Of a stretch of 64,000 nucleotides of DNA, positions 45,157-56,470 are shown piece by piece (the stretch's first letter is position 1; every line of letters begins with the position of its first letter). Source of the DNA: Grifola frondosa (lineage: Eukaryota; Basidiomycota; Agaricomycetes; Polyporales; Grifolaceae). Where the stretch lies: the NCBI GenBank assembly GCA_001683735.1, contig LUGG01000047.1, forward strand, positions 62,001 through 126,000. Direction: 5' to 3'. The notes under the pieces are model-generated. The model did not search any database, was not told the DNA's origin, and saw only the letters and a list, made by a program, of their open reading frames with translations. Both the position numbers and the translations under genes were made by a program.

Positions 45157-45583
45157 GCGTGGTGGCTGCGATATGCTGGTTCAAGCTGTATGGAATGCAT
45201 GTTTGGAGGTTGATTCCGTTAGATATTTATCTTTCTTGTTTTTGCTATTTGTTACTATGGTGCAGGGAGAGCGGAGAAGCGGACTTGATAGTAGATTCCA
45301 ATTGTAGCTCATAGTCCGCTCGCACGGCGGAAGAATGTCTGGAAATTAAACGTGCGGCTGTTGGCCACTGAACTTTAGCTATGACCAATCCCGTCCAGAT
45401 GAACAAATCATGCTCACCGTACTTTTGATGTTGTAAACTTCCACACACTAGACGGAGTCAAGATCAAATCGAGGAAGAATATATAATAACATCTACGAAG
45501 TAGCAGTTTCACTATATTGACACGAAAGATACGAAAGTCCGTGCAAAAGTGGCGCTGCGGCGTGCCTGAGAAGAATTTTCAAA
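45157..45583. other. Intergenic, 3' flanks of convergent genes
   Basis: The BTB gene and the MDR gene converge here. I see no gene or repeat in it. Confidence 0.5.
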
Positions 45584-46951
45584 TCATTCCGCAGTCGGAT
45601 CTACCTTCACAACCACCTTCCCCGTCGCTCTGCCTGTCATCAACCTGTCATACGCTTTAAGCGTGTCTTCGAATGAGAACACGGAGTCGACAACGGGTTT
45701 GACCTTGCCTACGACACAAAATGAGTTTACTCAGTGTATTGCTTGACAAAGTCTCAACATACCTTCTGCGACATACTGTGCTATGTGTTTCTGGTCTTCT
45801 TGGTCTGGTTTGATGGAAACCATCCTAAAACGCACACAAAAACATGAAATGTGGCGTCGCTCGCGATCCATTCCGTAAGATTAGCTTACTTCCAAGTGCG
45901 CTTTGTCCCGCCGAGCCATCTTGGTTGCAGGAACACATTCCATAGTAACTTAGAAATGCCTGTCACATCGAATCCCTTGGGTTGCGGGCCTACAGAAATA
46001 AAGATACCGTTTGGCGCAAGGTACGCCTCGCTCTGGGTATACAGCACCGGGTCCAGTAGACCAACTGCTTCCAGGAAGACGTGATACTTTGGCGACGGTG
46101 CGCTCGCAATGAGCGCCTCATGGAGAGGCCCCTTCGTGTAGTCGAAAAACTGGCAAGATGTTATTAAAAGAGTGGTCGCTGATCTTGCGAAGCTAAATAG
46201 ATGATTTACCTCGTCAGCACCGAGTGAGCGCACAAATTCTTCATTCTTCGCAGAAGCGCTCGCTGCCACCTTGCACCCAATCGCTTTCGCGAATTGTATC
46301 GCGAACGCGCCGACAGAAGTGCTTCCGCCATTAACGAAAATGCTCTGACCAGCTTCCAGTTTGGCTATACCAAAGAGTGCTTGGTAGGCGGTCAGGCCTA
46401 CCAGGGAAAGACCTGCTGCTTGAGTTGGCGTGATGTTGTCGGGTCGACGAACAACATTCGCAGCAGGCAGACGCGTGTACTGCGAGAGGCATCCTTGACC
46501 GGTCTTGAATGTCATATCTATTGGCCCAAGTTCGAAAGTCAGAGGTGACGGAAGGCAAGCAAGTGAGAAACTGAACTAGCAGGAATGATTCCGTATACTT
46601 CATCGCCGTTCTTAAAGTCAGTTCCGTTGGCGTCCACGACGACCCCCGCAAAATCATGTTCCGCAGTATATGGCCGATGTGCTATGAAATTCGGCACCAG
46701 TTTCATGAACTTGTAGCCTCTACATGACCTCAGCATGCTAATCAGACATGGAAGCAAACAGAAGCTCACACGGGGTTGAGCGCCGCTGCCTGCACCTTGA
46801 TGAGGATCTCGCCCTTGGCCAATTTAGATGGAACCGGCGTATTCTCATCCAAGTGAAGTGCATGAGCAGGTACGCCTTTTCGCACAACATGCCATGCTTT
46901 CTGCGTCTTGGGAATCTGGGTCTCTGTGTCGGTTGTGAACATCGTGGTCAA
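45584..46951 (-). CDS. MDR-family zinc-independent oxidoreductase (quinone reductase-like)
   Basis: This is a medium-chain dehydrogenase/reductase that uses NADPH to reduce quinones or activated alkenes. ATG 46951 opens TQKAWHVVRKGVPAHALHLD, then the GroES-like fold KGEILIKVQAAALNPV. Next come the AEHDFAGVVVDANGTDFKNG and GDEVYGIIPA segments. The cofactor part has AAGLSLVGLTAYQALFGI, GQSIFVNGGSTSVGAFAIQF (the Rossmann glycine motif), and VRSLGADE. C-terminal exons include YLAPNGIFISVGPQPKGFDV and a VDSVFSFEDTLKAYDRL region, ending VKVDPTAE at 45584-45586. I see no Cys-rich structural-zinc lobe. Five or so GT-AG introns keep frame. The reticulon-4-interacting/ZADH-like subfamily is the nearest I can name. 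Confidence 0.88.
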
Positions 46952-48891
46952 TGGTCAAAGAACACGTTTGTGTGAGAACGTTTACCTTCAAAGTCTGAGA
47001 CTTGTGCCGTTTAGCAGTTAGGATGACGCGCCAGGTTGGCTCGAGCCCGTGGGAGTCTAGATCGAGATTTGAGTAGACGTCAGGGACTACGAAGATTGGC
47101 TCTTGAGCAGAATCTATCCAAGCGAAGCTATACAGCATATCAGCTGGCAACGAACTTCATTCTCTTCCATAGCTGATCACTACCCGAATGTGAACACCAA
47201 AGTGCCGCTCCCAGAGAGTTGAAAATTTCTGTTTCTAGGCGGCCCACGAACGGCTCATGCGAGAAGGTATGCATCGCGTCATGCTCCACGGGATTTGACC
47301 CCATTTGACTAGCGCTTAGACTCTCGCTCAGATAGCACCTCAACGCGTTGCCTCAAACGCATAATATGTTGGAGAAAGAGGACCCTGTTTTTGTCCGTAC
47401 GTCTTTGGGATCTTTGTGATATCACCTGGTTCATCTCGATTTCTTACGACGTTGCGCGTTAGTGAGATGTTTATGAATGGAATATTGATGCAAACAATAA
47501 GTAAGTTCGGTTGTCACAGTTCTTTCGAAATGCAGCGCTCTTGCATCGTTGCAGTTGAATGCGACCTATACAAGGGCTTCTACATGCAACAAGTTCAAAA
47601 CCGATCTTCGTCCCTCGTCTTATCTTTCGAGGACCAGATTAACCTGACTATCAATTGATTTCATATAGACATCAAATGCACTCGGTCCTTTGGGTCCTAG
47701 GAGATCGTGGTCAAGCTCTCTTCATCTATCGACTGACCCTCTTACTCACCGCTCTGGATCCCCGCTGAGGATCAATCGATCAAGCTCGACAGTTTCGACG
47801 AGGAAGGTATGGCTTTGTAAACGGGTTCCTCGAGGCATCCCCCCCCCGCAGATCTACAGCCTGTGTATGTGCCCGTGACCCTTCATCTGATCTTCTGAAC
47901 TGTGGACGAAACTATTCGACAGCACGTCAGGCGTCTCAATACTGTATGCGGTTGACATCCTTATACATTTTGCCCTTGCGGGCGCGCTGCGCGTGGCACA
48001 GCGCGATACCTCTCCTTCCACTGTCGCGATCGCTCAGCGCTCAGCATTGGCGGCCCCACCTCGATAGAAGCGTGATCGAAGACGCATACCTCGAGAGTGA
48101 AGGACTTCGTGACTGCTTTACGAAGTCGAATATGGGGCGTCGATCGGAGTTGAACGTAGCGCTTCGCCGTCGGGGCTTGGACCGTTGTTGAAGTCTCAAT
48201 TGGCGTTCCCTTTTGACCCTCCGGAAAGCTAAGTGCGTGCACCTCTGCCATCGACCTGGGAGAAAAGTCAGACATGACAATGTGTTCTGGTGTCAAGGCT
48301 TGCTCAATCTGGCATCTTGATGAAGTTGTTAACGTTGTGCAAGAGTCTTGTCAAAGAAAAATGAACTTGAGACGGAGGATGGGGACATCGCTACGTGCTA
48401 AGATAGAAGGGGACTATTCAATTTATAATTGGGTTTATGTAGATCAGACGTACAGTACTTGCATATCGATATGTATCACCTCAATTTGTAGATAAGCATT
48501 GCAAAGAGAGAGCGCTAATTCGCTGCTCTAACTTGATCGATGATCGCGGATTGCGCTGAGGGAACGATACTCCAGAAACAATCCTCTCCTCGTCCTAATC
48601 CTGAAACTGAACGTTGATACTCTGGCAGCCAAGCTTTCCAGGAATTTTACGCTTGCAGAGTTAGTTATCTCTCACAGTTTCGTCCTTTCATCTCACAACC
48701 TGGTCGCTTCATTAGCAAGGCAATAGCAGGCCCATCGAATTCCAACAAGCTGCTCGCACTGTTCTCTGTAGAGGTGCAACGTGAGCCCATGTTTTTCTAA
48801 TTATTCGGATTCGAAGAGCAACACTCACTGTAAAAATCAATACACAGCCTCGATCCTTTGCCTATCTCATTGCAATCGTCATTAGTGGCAG
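46952..48891. other. Intergenic, no supported gene
   Basis: This 1.9-kb stretch has only short open frames. A reverse-strand frame (47961-48296) and a reverse-strand segment near 47000-47340 (YSFAWIDSAQEPIFVVPDVY) look mildly protein-like but match nothing I know. A C9 homopolymer at 47840-47848 is the longest C run noticed. It includes the MDR and F-box promoters. Confidence 0.4.
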
Positions 48892-50673
48892 ATGCTCACG
48901 GAACCAGACGATTCTCCCGCATCGGCTTCACTCCTCCCTTTCGAACTCCTGGCTAAGGTTTTCTTCGAGGTTCGAAACGCAGCCCAGGAGAAGGTTGAGA
49001 AAGAGGAAGCACCGGGAGCTGCGAGACGCAAGTCATATCTCCGGTGGGTCGCAGTGACCCACGTTTGCCGAGCATGGCAGGAGATAGCGCTCAATTGTCC
49101 ATATCTCTGGAGTACGATTTTTGTGGATAACGACTCCCCCGTCTGGATCAAGGAGCAGTTGCTGCGATCAAATGACATGCCGCTGGTCATCGTAGCGGAT
49201 TTAAATGATTTGCATTCAGATTTGACAGCCCAGATGGTAACAACGGATGCGGAAGAACTAGTACTGAAAGAAATACACAGGATACGGGAGCTCCGTCTTG
49301 TTGCCGATCGCGCAAAATTGGAGCACCTTCTCTGCTCTCCGGCTCCCATCCTCACAAAGCTCGTGTTGACATTCAAAATTTCCCCTGCCGCATACAATCA
49401 CGATGCCCCACGCCTAATGGGTGACAGCGATCTTCCTAACTCTCTGTTCGCTGGTCAGATTCCAAGTCTATCGCACCTGACCATTTCGGGCGTTGACTAC
49501 TTCCGATGGGACAACCCGCTATTCCGCTCTCTGACCCATTTCGAGATTTCACATCACGGTGTACACGGAGAGTCAACAGGAATGATCGCCGCGATGGAGT
49601 CGATGCCTTTGTTGGAGGCCCTTACCCTCAAGTTGCCTTTATTGCGAATACATCCATCTTTGATGGTACCTGACCATACCATCGATTTCCCTCGTCTACG
49701 CCATATCCACCTCCAGGGAACTCCCACTTTTTGTCAGGTCATCTTGGATCATCTCGTTTTCCCTGAGGACACACCTATTGTTCTGTCGGTTATAGCTAAC
49801 ACAACCCGTCTGCCGGCGTTTGTTCACGCGCTCAAGCTGAAGTCAGGCATACCGAGTTTTCTTAGCGTCTTATCTATCGACCAGCCCGCCCGTTCTAAGA
49901 AATCCTCCTACAACCGAGAGGTGTTTCGACTACAGGGCTGGTACGGAATCCAAGCGGGATCTATACCATGGTGCGAGAATGATTTGCCACCCAGGATCGA
50001 GCTGCAGATGGTCGTTAGTTTCGGCGAGGATGCCCATCTCCAGTTTATAAACGCATTCCTCCGGGAGTTCGCCTCCGCCGATCTCCACACCTTGCGCTTG
50101 TCAGGCGCTTTCGTCCAACCCATCCGACACTGGGAGCAATGGTTCAAATGCTTTCCTAATGTCTCTACACTGCATGCGGTCGATCTCGAGTGCACTACTC
50201 CCAGAAGCACGATCGCGCAGGTATTGGGTCCGGTCGGAAAAGGCGACGAGGTCGATTTTCTTCTCCCTAAGTTGCGATCGCTCGGTATCGGCGGCTTCGA
50301 CCTCAGCAGGAGTATGTGCCAAATGGCGTTATCGTATCATGCAGATGCCTTTGCAAAGCTCCTTGGTACTCTTAGGAGACGTCGTGAATGTGGGATGCCG
50401 ATCAAGGAATTGGACTTGAAGGAGTGTTCTTACGTTGGAATTTGGGCTGTCCGACGCATCGCCAAAGTGGTCCCAGAAATCGTGATAGGAGAATACCTGT
50501 ATAACGACGATGAAGGTGATGCTTCAAAAGCTGAACATAGCAATGACGAAGAAGTCAGCGAAGACCAGCGTGACGAGGGCGAGGAAGTAGACAATTCAGA
50601 TGATGACGAAGATGAAGGCGAAGAAGTCGGCGAACATGAGCATGATGACGATGATAGCGAAGTAGCAGGGTGA
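48892..50673 (+). CDS. F-box-like protein with leucine-rich region and acidic tail
   Basis: This is a single exon of 593 codons. The F-box-like motif is LLPFELLAKVFFEV ... WVAVTHVCRAWQEIALNCPY followed by LWSTIFVDN, the usual Agaricomycete form that would dock to Skp1 in an SCF ubiquitin ligase. The central 400 residues have irregular leucine-rich repeats (IPSLSHLTISGVDYF, FRSLTHFEISHHG, MPLLEALTLKLPLL, LPKLRSLGIGGFDL). These presumably bind a substrate. The last 60 residues are an Asp/Glu run with a His patch. It is intact, with an ATG in a plausible context about 40 bp after a pyrimidine-rich leader. Such genes are numerous in these fungi and the target is unknown. Confidence 0.9.
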   Translation: MLTEPDDSPASASLLPFELLAKVFFEVRNAAQEKVEKEEAPGAARRKSYLRWVAVTHVCRAWQEIALNCPYLWSTIFVDNDSPVWIKEQLLRSNDMPLVIVADLNDLHSDLTAQMVTTDAEELVLKEIHRIRELRLVADRAKLEHLLCSPAPILTKLVLTFKISPAAYNHDAPRLMGDSDLPNSLFAGQIPSLSHLTISGVDYFRWDNPLFRSLTHFEISHHGVHGESTGMIAAMESMPLLEALTLKLPLLRIHPSLMVPDHTIDFPRLRHIHLQGTPTFCQVILDHLVFPEDTPIVLSVIANTTRLPAFVHALKLKSGIPSFLSVLSIDQPARSKKSSYNREVFRLQGWYGIQAGSIPWCENDLPPRIELQMVVSFGEDAHLQFINAFLREFASADLHTLRLSGAFVQPIRHWEQWFKCFPNVSTLHAVDLECTTPRSTIAQVLGPVGKGDEVDFLLPKLRSLGIGGFDLSRSMCQMALSYHADAFAKLLGTLRRRRECGMPIKELDLKECSYVGIWAVRRIAKVVPEIVIGEYLYNDDEGDASKAEHSNDEEVSEDQRDEGEEVDNSDDDEDEGEEVGEHEHDDDDSEVAG

Positions 50674-50808
50674 GCAGGATGGTGAAGCCCACCGTGACAA
50701 AGGTATGAGTATGGTATAATAGATGGAGCGATGTTTTCTAATTGTCTGGTGGCAGAAGACTCGGATTGTGTATGACTATTGATACATCATGTCTCATATG
50801 ATCAGAAA

Positions 50809-51708
50809 TTAGAATCGCTCACACTGTGCATCACCGCTGCCTGTGCTCTCCTCGTCGGTTGGTCCACTTGTGTTATTGTCCGAGAGCATGTCCATCTTGT
50901 TGGAAGTTAACGGTATGCTGGAGGAATCTGTAGACAACTTAGCATGTGTCTTGCTCGACACTTCTTCCCACATCAAATTCCCTCGCGAGCTCTCTGACAG
51001 TTCAGGCATCTCCCACTCGCTGTCACTGATCTCTGATACACTCTCATCCGAATCGCTGTGCAAGGGATCGTCGCGCATAAGGCTGACGACACTATGGTCG
51101 CCACAGGCAAAACTAGTTAGTTGTGTATAAGGGACGATGCTATCATCAAGTTGTGAGGCACATACACATAGCAAGCTATTGTGATTCCCGGGGGAAGGGG
51201 GGTATCGAGGTGGTTTTTGTAAACAATCCTGAGATACACGGATTGACCGCTAAAAATACTCCCAAAGAAGAGAGTGATAATCGCGCGGACACCAGGAAGG
51301 TGTATCTCTAGGTTCTTCGGAATAACATCTCCGGAGAGACAGCCATCAAGGATAGTCTTCCTCAAGACGAAGAATACAACTTTAAAATTTCTATAAAAGT
51401 GTGGATGATACTGTAAGATGCGCCACACGATTAATAGACAATATGCCAAGGTAACACAGCACTTGCCATTGTAGTTTTCCCAAGCACATCCGTCAGATCA
51501 CTGTACTGATTTCTCCGCCGTCCCTCAGGTGAGTCTGCCAAGCTGTAGCCCGGCGTTTGCGACTGCGTAGAAGCCCTTAGAAATAGCCTCCCTTGTTGGG
51601 AACCACCCAGTCTACACTTGGCCGACCATATCTGTAGCGCCGCACAGCTTCAACGAGGTCAAATAAAAAAAGCTGTTGGTGCAAGATAAACTGGAGCACG
51701 ACCGCCAT
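50809..51708 (-). CDS. Probable membrane protein with acidic C-terminus, family not named
   Basis: I do not recognise a named family. Starting at ATG 51708 (MAVVLQFILHQQLFLFDLVE), frame breaks are resolved by short GT-AG introns. One of 45 nt follows YGRPSVDW, one of 47 nt precedes YHPHFYRNFKVVFFVL, and a GTATGT ... CTAACTAG intron joins ITIACY to FACGDHSVVSLM. Hydrophobic stretches occur at GVRAIITLFFGSIFSG and the first 20 residues. The C-terminal 90 residues are Ser/Asp/Glu-rich. It lies tail to tail with the F-box gene, about 135 bp apart. The true start may be further upstream (51.8-52.1 kb), where I could not connect exons. Confidence 0.5.
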
Positions 51709-52689
51709 GGGAGTGTGCCATGTTAATTGAATTAGTAGAGTGATAGAAAGTATTATGTACTCACTAACAAAAGCTCGGATGATTGAATGCGAACTTCATA
51801 GTATGTTTGCGGTCCGGGAGAATTGTGTTCGAATGGAGAACTCAAATCGTATACGCAACTCGTGACAATGTGGTGTCGCGATGGGGGTTCTGTTGTGCCG
51901 CGTTACCGCAGACATGTTCAGGGCAACCTAGCTAGCAGCAGCAGCAGAAATGGTGTCCGTAGAAACTCTCCCATGAAATGTTCCGTACAACAACCTACAA
52001 CAACTCGCTCCGAGCTGAACGATCTTGATCGCCAAGGTGGTCACATGATCAACCGCGTCGCGGACGCATTTTTGGCGTTCGCTGTTGACTCTTGAGCACT
52101 CAGCGCTACTGAGCGTCCACCTCCAGCAGCGGTACGCCATCGAGCTCTGCCCAGGCTTGAGACCATGAAATGATCTGCTGCTTTCTTTCTATATGTTGTG
52201 GATCATGTAAGAATTCTGCCACTCACTTCTCTCGATATGCGTGCGGTACATGATCGTGCTAATCCGCGGAGTGAGGAACATGGGAGGTTCCTCAGCGAAA
52301 CCCTGATGCCGCGGTTGTAAAATGTGGAAAGTATCCAATTTTTGTGACTCTCGTGAAGTTTACATGTCCTTTGCACAGCAGATGTTCGATACCTTTATGT
52401 CGACCCAGATGTTGAACGTGAATTTCTTTTCGCATCTCATGATATCTTGTCGATCAGCCGCGCTCAGGGGGAGCACGGTTTTCCACATTGATCAATTGAA
52501 AGCTCACGTAATTATGTTTGTTCATTTATATGCATATAGTTGAATCATCCAATGATTTCGCACTGTGGCCCCACAGCCACAGACGTCTTACAAGTCCGCT
52601 AGGTTGGTCGTCTTCGCTGTGCCCGTATTTGATCATCCACGTCTTATCCCTATATTTTCTTCTTAGAGCCTCTGCTTGAATCAAAGCCC
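51709..52689. other. Intergenic or unresolved 5' region
   Basis: No gene is clearly supported. It may contain upstream exons of the reverse-strand membrane-protein gene and the promoter of the coiled-coil gene. Reverse-strand 51928-52140 has an open frame without motifs. Confidence 0.35.
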
Positions 52690-54104
52690 ATCGAGACGCA
52701 TAATTCCGACTTATCACAGTCGTTCACGTCCGCGCTGACATCCTCATTGAGAGAAGAACTCGACGCCGAACGGCGAGCTCACAAGAGAACCAGAGAAGAG
52801 ACCGCTGCACAAATACTTGAGCTCAACGCGAAACTAGCCAGAAGAGATGCAGAACTCGAGGCTTACGTAGCGCACCCGGGTCCGCTACTCCTCACAGCCC
52901 AGTCCGCAGATGTCCGGGCGATAAAGATGAATCATCAGCACGCATCAGCAATATCGCGGAAGAAACACGACGTACAGCCAACCCAGCTACCGCCACCTCC
53001 CCTTGCGGATGTGGCGTTCACGGCGGAGGACGCGACCAGGATCCTTGGTTTCACGGCTGCACGGAATAAGGTTTTAGAGCTCGAGGTGCAGGGCTTCTCT
53101 CGCCGGGTGCGTTCTCCCTCTTGCGACTTCTCCTGATGATTGATGTCATCTTACGGACAGCTGGAGGAGGCTCGACGGGCGGCTCCGCATCATGCCAGGC
53201 ATGAGAGGAGTGGTGAGCCGGCTACCTCCCAACCACCAGATGGCAACGCAACACACTCGCCGCAAGGCAAGCTTACCGATTCACTTCCTTCACCAAGCCC
53301 CGGACTACTCTCCTCGCTCGTATCACCCTATGCGCTTACGCTCGGTACGACGACAGCCCCCATCTGGGTCTCCGTCCCTCCGCCACCAGTTGCAGGAGCT
53401 GAACGATCAGATTGATATCCTCTCGTCCGGTATCGATGCGTTCAAGAGAGAACGTGGTGCCATAAGGGAGACAATAGCGCGCGAGGTGTGTTCCGCGTTT
53501 CGCGCCCATATCGGAATCTGACATTAATTATTTATAGGGTCAAGGTGATCGTGCGGTTGCCAACGGGGGCTCCCGCGAGGATGCTGTATTGCTCATTCAA
53601 AACAAATGTGCAAGGCGAGCGGGGTTTCCGTTTTTGAATATTGTCATTAATTGACCGATCAACTGCTGTGTCGCTAGGCTGATGAGCGAGATCGAGACGC
53701 TACGGCAAGAGATGGATGTCATTCGGCTCGCAGGCGAGAGACGGGAGGAACAACTTCAGAAGGAGATCGATGAGCTTCGTCGTGAACTGTCAACCCGGCA
53801 AGAATTGACAGAAAAATATAGCGTTGCATTGACGGCGCCACTCGAGACAAAGGCTCTCAGCAACGCATCCCAAATTGCACAGAACGCCGCCGGTGCCAGT
53901 AGCAACGGCAACAGCGAGAATGACGAAGAATCAATATCAATGGAGCTTGAAACGCCTTTACACCCGACAATTCTCTCCCTCGAAGGGGAGGACGTGTCGA
54001 CGAGTCACAGTGGCCGCTACATCAATCCACCGTCGGTACCTCTCCCAGATTCACCCAACGATCCCTTGTCTGGTTGTCCCTCATCATCGCTGGTCAAGAT
54101 ATAA
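52690..54104 (+). CDS. Coiled-coil protein, Agaricomycete-specific, possibly frame-broken
   Basis: Several exons encode heptad-patterned helices: LREELDAERRAHKRTREETA, AQILELNAKLARRDAELEAY, EDATRILGFTAARNKVLELE, QLQELNDQIDILSSGIDAFK, and MSEIETLRQEMDVIRLAGER with QLQKEIDELRRELS. Pro/Ser-rich linkers separate them, and the last exon ends at 54104. The frame changes between about 53200 and 53380. A 37-nt GT-AG segment could account for it but is shorter than any other intron here, so a frameshift is possible. Further coiled-coil-like sequence with stops continues to about 54380 (KDKELPELRLITEQLQHQKK), suggesting that the original gene was longer. There is no catalytic motif and the start is not resolved. 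Confidence 0.5.
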
Positions 54105-54380
54105 CTCCATGGCACTGCCCTGCGGAAAATGGAGAACGGCGCATCCAAACGAATACAAATAATTGAGCACAGGTTGTGGGCTGCGTGACGGGAGCTGGGA
54201 GAAAAAGACAAGGAACTACCAGAGCTGCGGCTGATCACAGAACAGCTTCAGCATCAGAAAAAAAAACGAGTGACGCTGGTGATGGTGGCTAAGCCTGTAT
54301 TTAGGAGGTACAACATCAAGAGAAGCACCGCCGACTCCCTGAAGGTTGGGCGTGCCCGGAGCGACTGATGGACGAGCCGG

Positions 54381-55006
54381 TTCATGATTCTTCCCGTCCC
54401 GCACGCGGTATGCCCACTCAGTGAGACCGTTCTAGAGCTCATACGTACACCCCGATAGGCTGACGGAGACGGGCAGAGAGCAGTTTGTTTGTAATGGTGA
54501 GAACGATGCCGTACGTCCATTTGGCGGATGGATGACGATGAGTAGCGGTCTTTCCGTGCTTCCGACAAGAGAGTATATTATAGAGCGTCCGGGGCACGCT
54601 CCAATGGATGGCTAGGAGTTGTAGTTCTTTTCATTGACCGTATGATCCATTCATCATTTGACACCGAGTTGCACGGAGTGAGACGGCTACACGATCGGCG
54701 AGCCCCAATTTTGTGCAGAGGGGATAATGGATGCAGATGTAACCCCGACGCACAAGTCGGGACATCTACAGCAAGCGGTAGAAAGTCGAAAAGAAAGCAG
54801 ATAAGCGGCACGATGTGCCACAAAGCGAGTGCAACAACAGCCCTAGGGTATTATCCCGTCATATATCCCGATTCCATTCAAGTTACACCGATCGACCACC
54901 GGAGGGCACGAGGGCGAGGAATAGCGACGTGATCAATAAGCATCCTACGTCGCATTCCTGCGCCCTGAATTCACGCTTTGTGAACACCTTGGTCGCACGA
55001 CATTCG
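54381..55006. other. Intergenic, no supported gene
   Basis: I see neither a gene nor an obvious repeat between the decayed coiled-coil tail and the ASC-1-like gene. Confidence 0.4.
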
Positions 55007-55994
55007 TCATGCATTCTGATCGCGCAGACTCTCCATGCCCTTCGGCTTCCCAGTAGAAGTCTTCGTCGCGTCGCCCGCACCCGAAGTACCCTTCCTTTTC
55101 GAAGCCCTGCCCGGTCCGGCTTTCGCGTGTGAGCTCGGTTGCGCGACATATGTCACACTGTTTCCCCGCAGGTTTGCCCATGGCCGCAGCGGTTCCGGCG
55201 GTCGCTGAGCGAATATGACCTCGGGTGGTGGCGGTGGCACGCGTTTTTCTTCGGGTGGAGTATCCTCTGCAGGAGTATTCCCACGAGAAGCAGGGCGCGA
55301 GGGAGTGGGCGTGGTGTATGATGACACGGTAACCTTCTTGGTCTTCGAGTTGACGGAGAGGACCTTATGAGACTGGTTGACCGGGTGCGCGGTCTGTGGG
55401 TCGAGCGCCGACCCAGATGTGGCGGCCGACAGGCTGGGGAATGCCCCGGCAGCGGCTCGAGCCACTTGGATCGCGTGCTCGCGTTCGGCCTCCTCATTAG
55501 CAATGGTCTCTGATATCTGGGTCTCGAGCGCGGAGACCAGAGAATCGCGTGCGGTCAGAGAAAGGAGCGGGCAGGCACAGTGTGGGCAAGCGTAATACGG
55601 GAGCTGCAATTCGCAGAGAACCAGGCCACAGGAGCGGCATATCGGCGTATTAGGCGAGAGCGTATGTGTTCGAGCTGATATTTCATTAATGATAGCATTA
55701 GCATTCATACCAGCTGACATCAGGAGACGGGTCTCAATCGAGCGGCACACCTTGACAGAAACAGCCACCTCTGGGATCTCTCTCCCTCCCTGTCGAACCA
55801 CGAATGTCATCTCGCAATTTCTCTAGCCTCTGCACTTCCTTGCTCCTTGGCGGCTCTTTCTGTTTGCTCTTTCCCTTCGGGCCTTTAGTCTGCGGGGGTA
55901 TCCTATCAGACGGCACAGAAGACGCGTTTTTGGCCCACGCCGTCCGGTACATGTCGGGAAGGTCGTAATACTGTCTGAGCTGTGGATATCTGGC
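55007..55994 (-). CDS. ASC-1/TRIP4-type C2HC5 zinc-finger protein (N-terminus not resolved)
   Basis: Activating signal cointegrator 1 is a zinc-finger component of a conserved complex linked to transcription, alkylation-damage signalling and rescue of collided ribosomes. The exon at 55734-55994 encodes QLRQYYDLPDMYRTAWAKN, a Lys-rich linker, KEVQRLEKLRDDIRG and GGCFCQ. An intron (about 55659-55733, GTGTGC ... ATCAG) joins this to ARTHTLSPNTPICRSCGLVL then CELQLPYYACPHCACPLLS. That completes the CxC-H-CxxC-C-CxxC finger. Further on are ALETQISETIANEEAEREHA and a Ser/Pro/Lys-rich tail ending SLRDQNA. The ASCH domain of the animal protein is absent, as in many fungal relatives. Exons for the N-terminal helical domain upstream of 55994 were not found. 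A partial copy of this gene lies at 57.80-58.47 kb. Confidence 0.78.
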
Positions 55995-56470
55995 GTTTGT
56001 CGGGATTAAGTGGTACCGCGATGAGCAGATGGGATGATCTTGAGCTTGGACTGGGGAACGGCGCCCTGTAGATTGTCAAGATTTTAGGCAAGTTATGCCA
56101 CGTGCTCACTGTGCGGTCGCTTCTTTAAGTACTCAGCTCGTCGACGTGGGTAACAATGAGCTCGAGTATGTCGCCTTTTATTTTCGTGATAATTATCGAT
56201 GGTGTCCTCAGTGAGTTGTATGCTAACTTATGTTATCAATGTTAGCATATTTCGGGAGATCTGGATCGAGATCTTATTTTCCTCCATCATACACAAAACC
56301 GAAATGGCAGGATCCGAATGAAATACATTTACATTCCCACCAGTGGTACGTAGGCAGATACGAACAGTTCGTGGCTTTGGTATCCAGTCAGCACCTCATG
56401 TACAGCCTCTTTGTTCGTTTTCTGGAATTCCATTGTTGATCACTATCATTTTATCCGGTGCTCCCTCCAG
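55717..56470. repeat. Direct duplication, copy 1 (5' half of the ASC-1-like gene and its flank)
   Basis: It aligns by eye with 57803-58470 through shared landmarks: ATCTCGCAATTYCTC near 55811 and 57870, GGNTATCCTRTCAGA near 55897 and 57958, CCCACGCCGTC near 55933 and 57990, GATCTGGATCGAGATCT at 56258 and 58271, and AGATACGAACA ... GGTATCCAGTCAGCAC near 56356 and 58390. The repeat interval is about 2.05 kb. Confidence 0.82.

Noticed and set aside
51100..51640. Multiple frameshifts in the reverse-strand membrane-protein gene
   Set aside because: Each apparent shift coincides with a 45-55 nt GT-AG segment with a branch-point-like word, so ordinary introns explain them.
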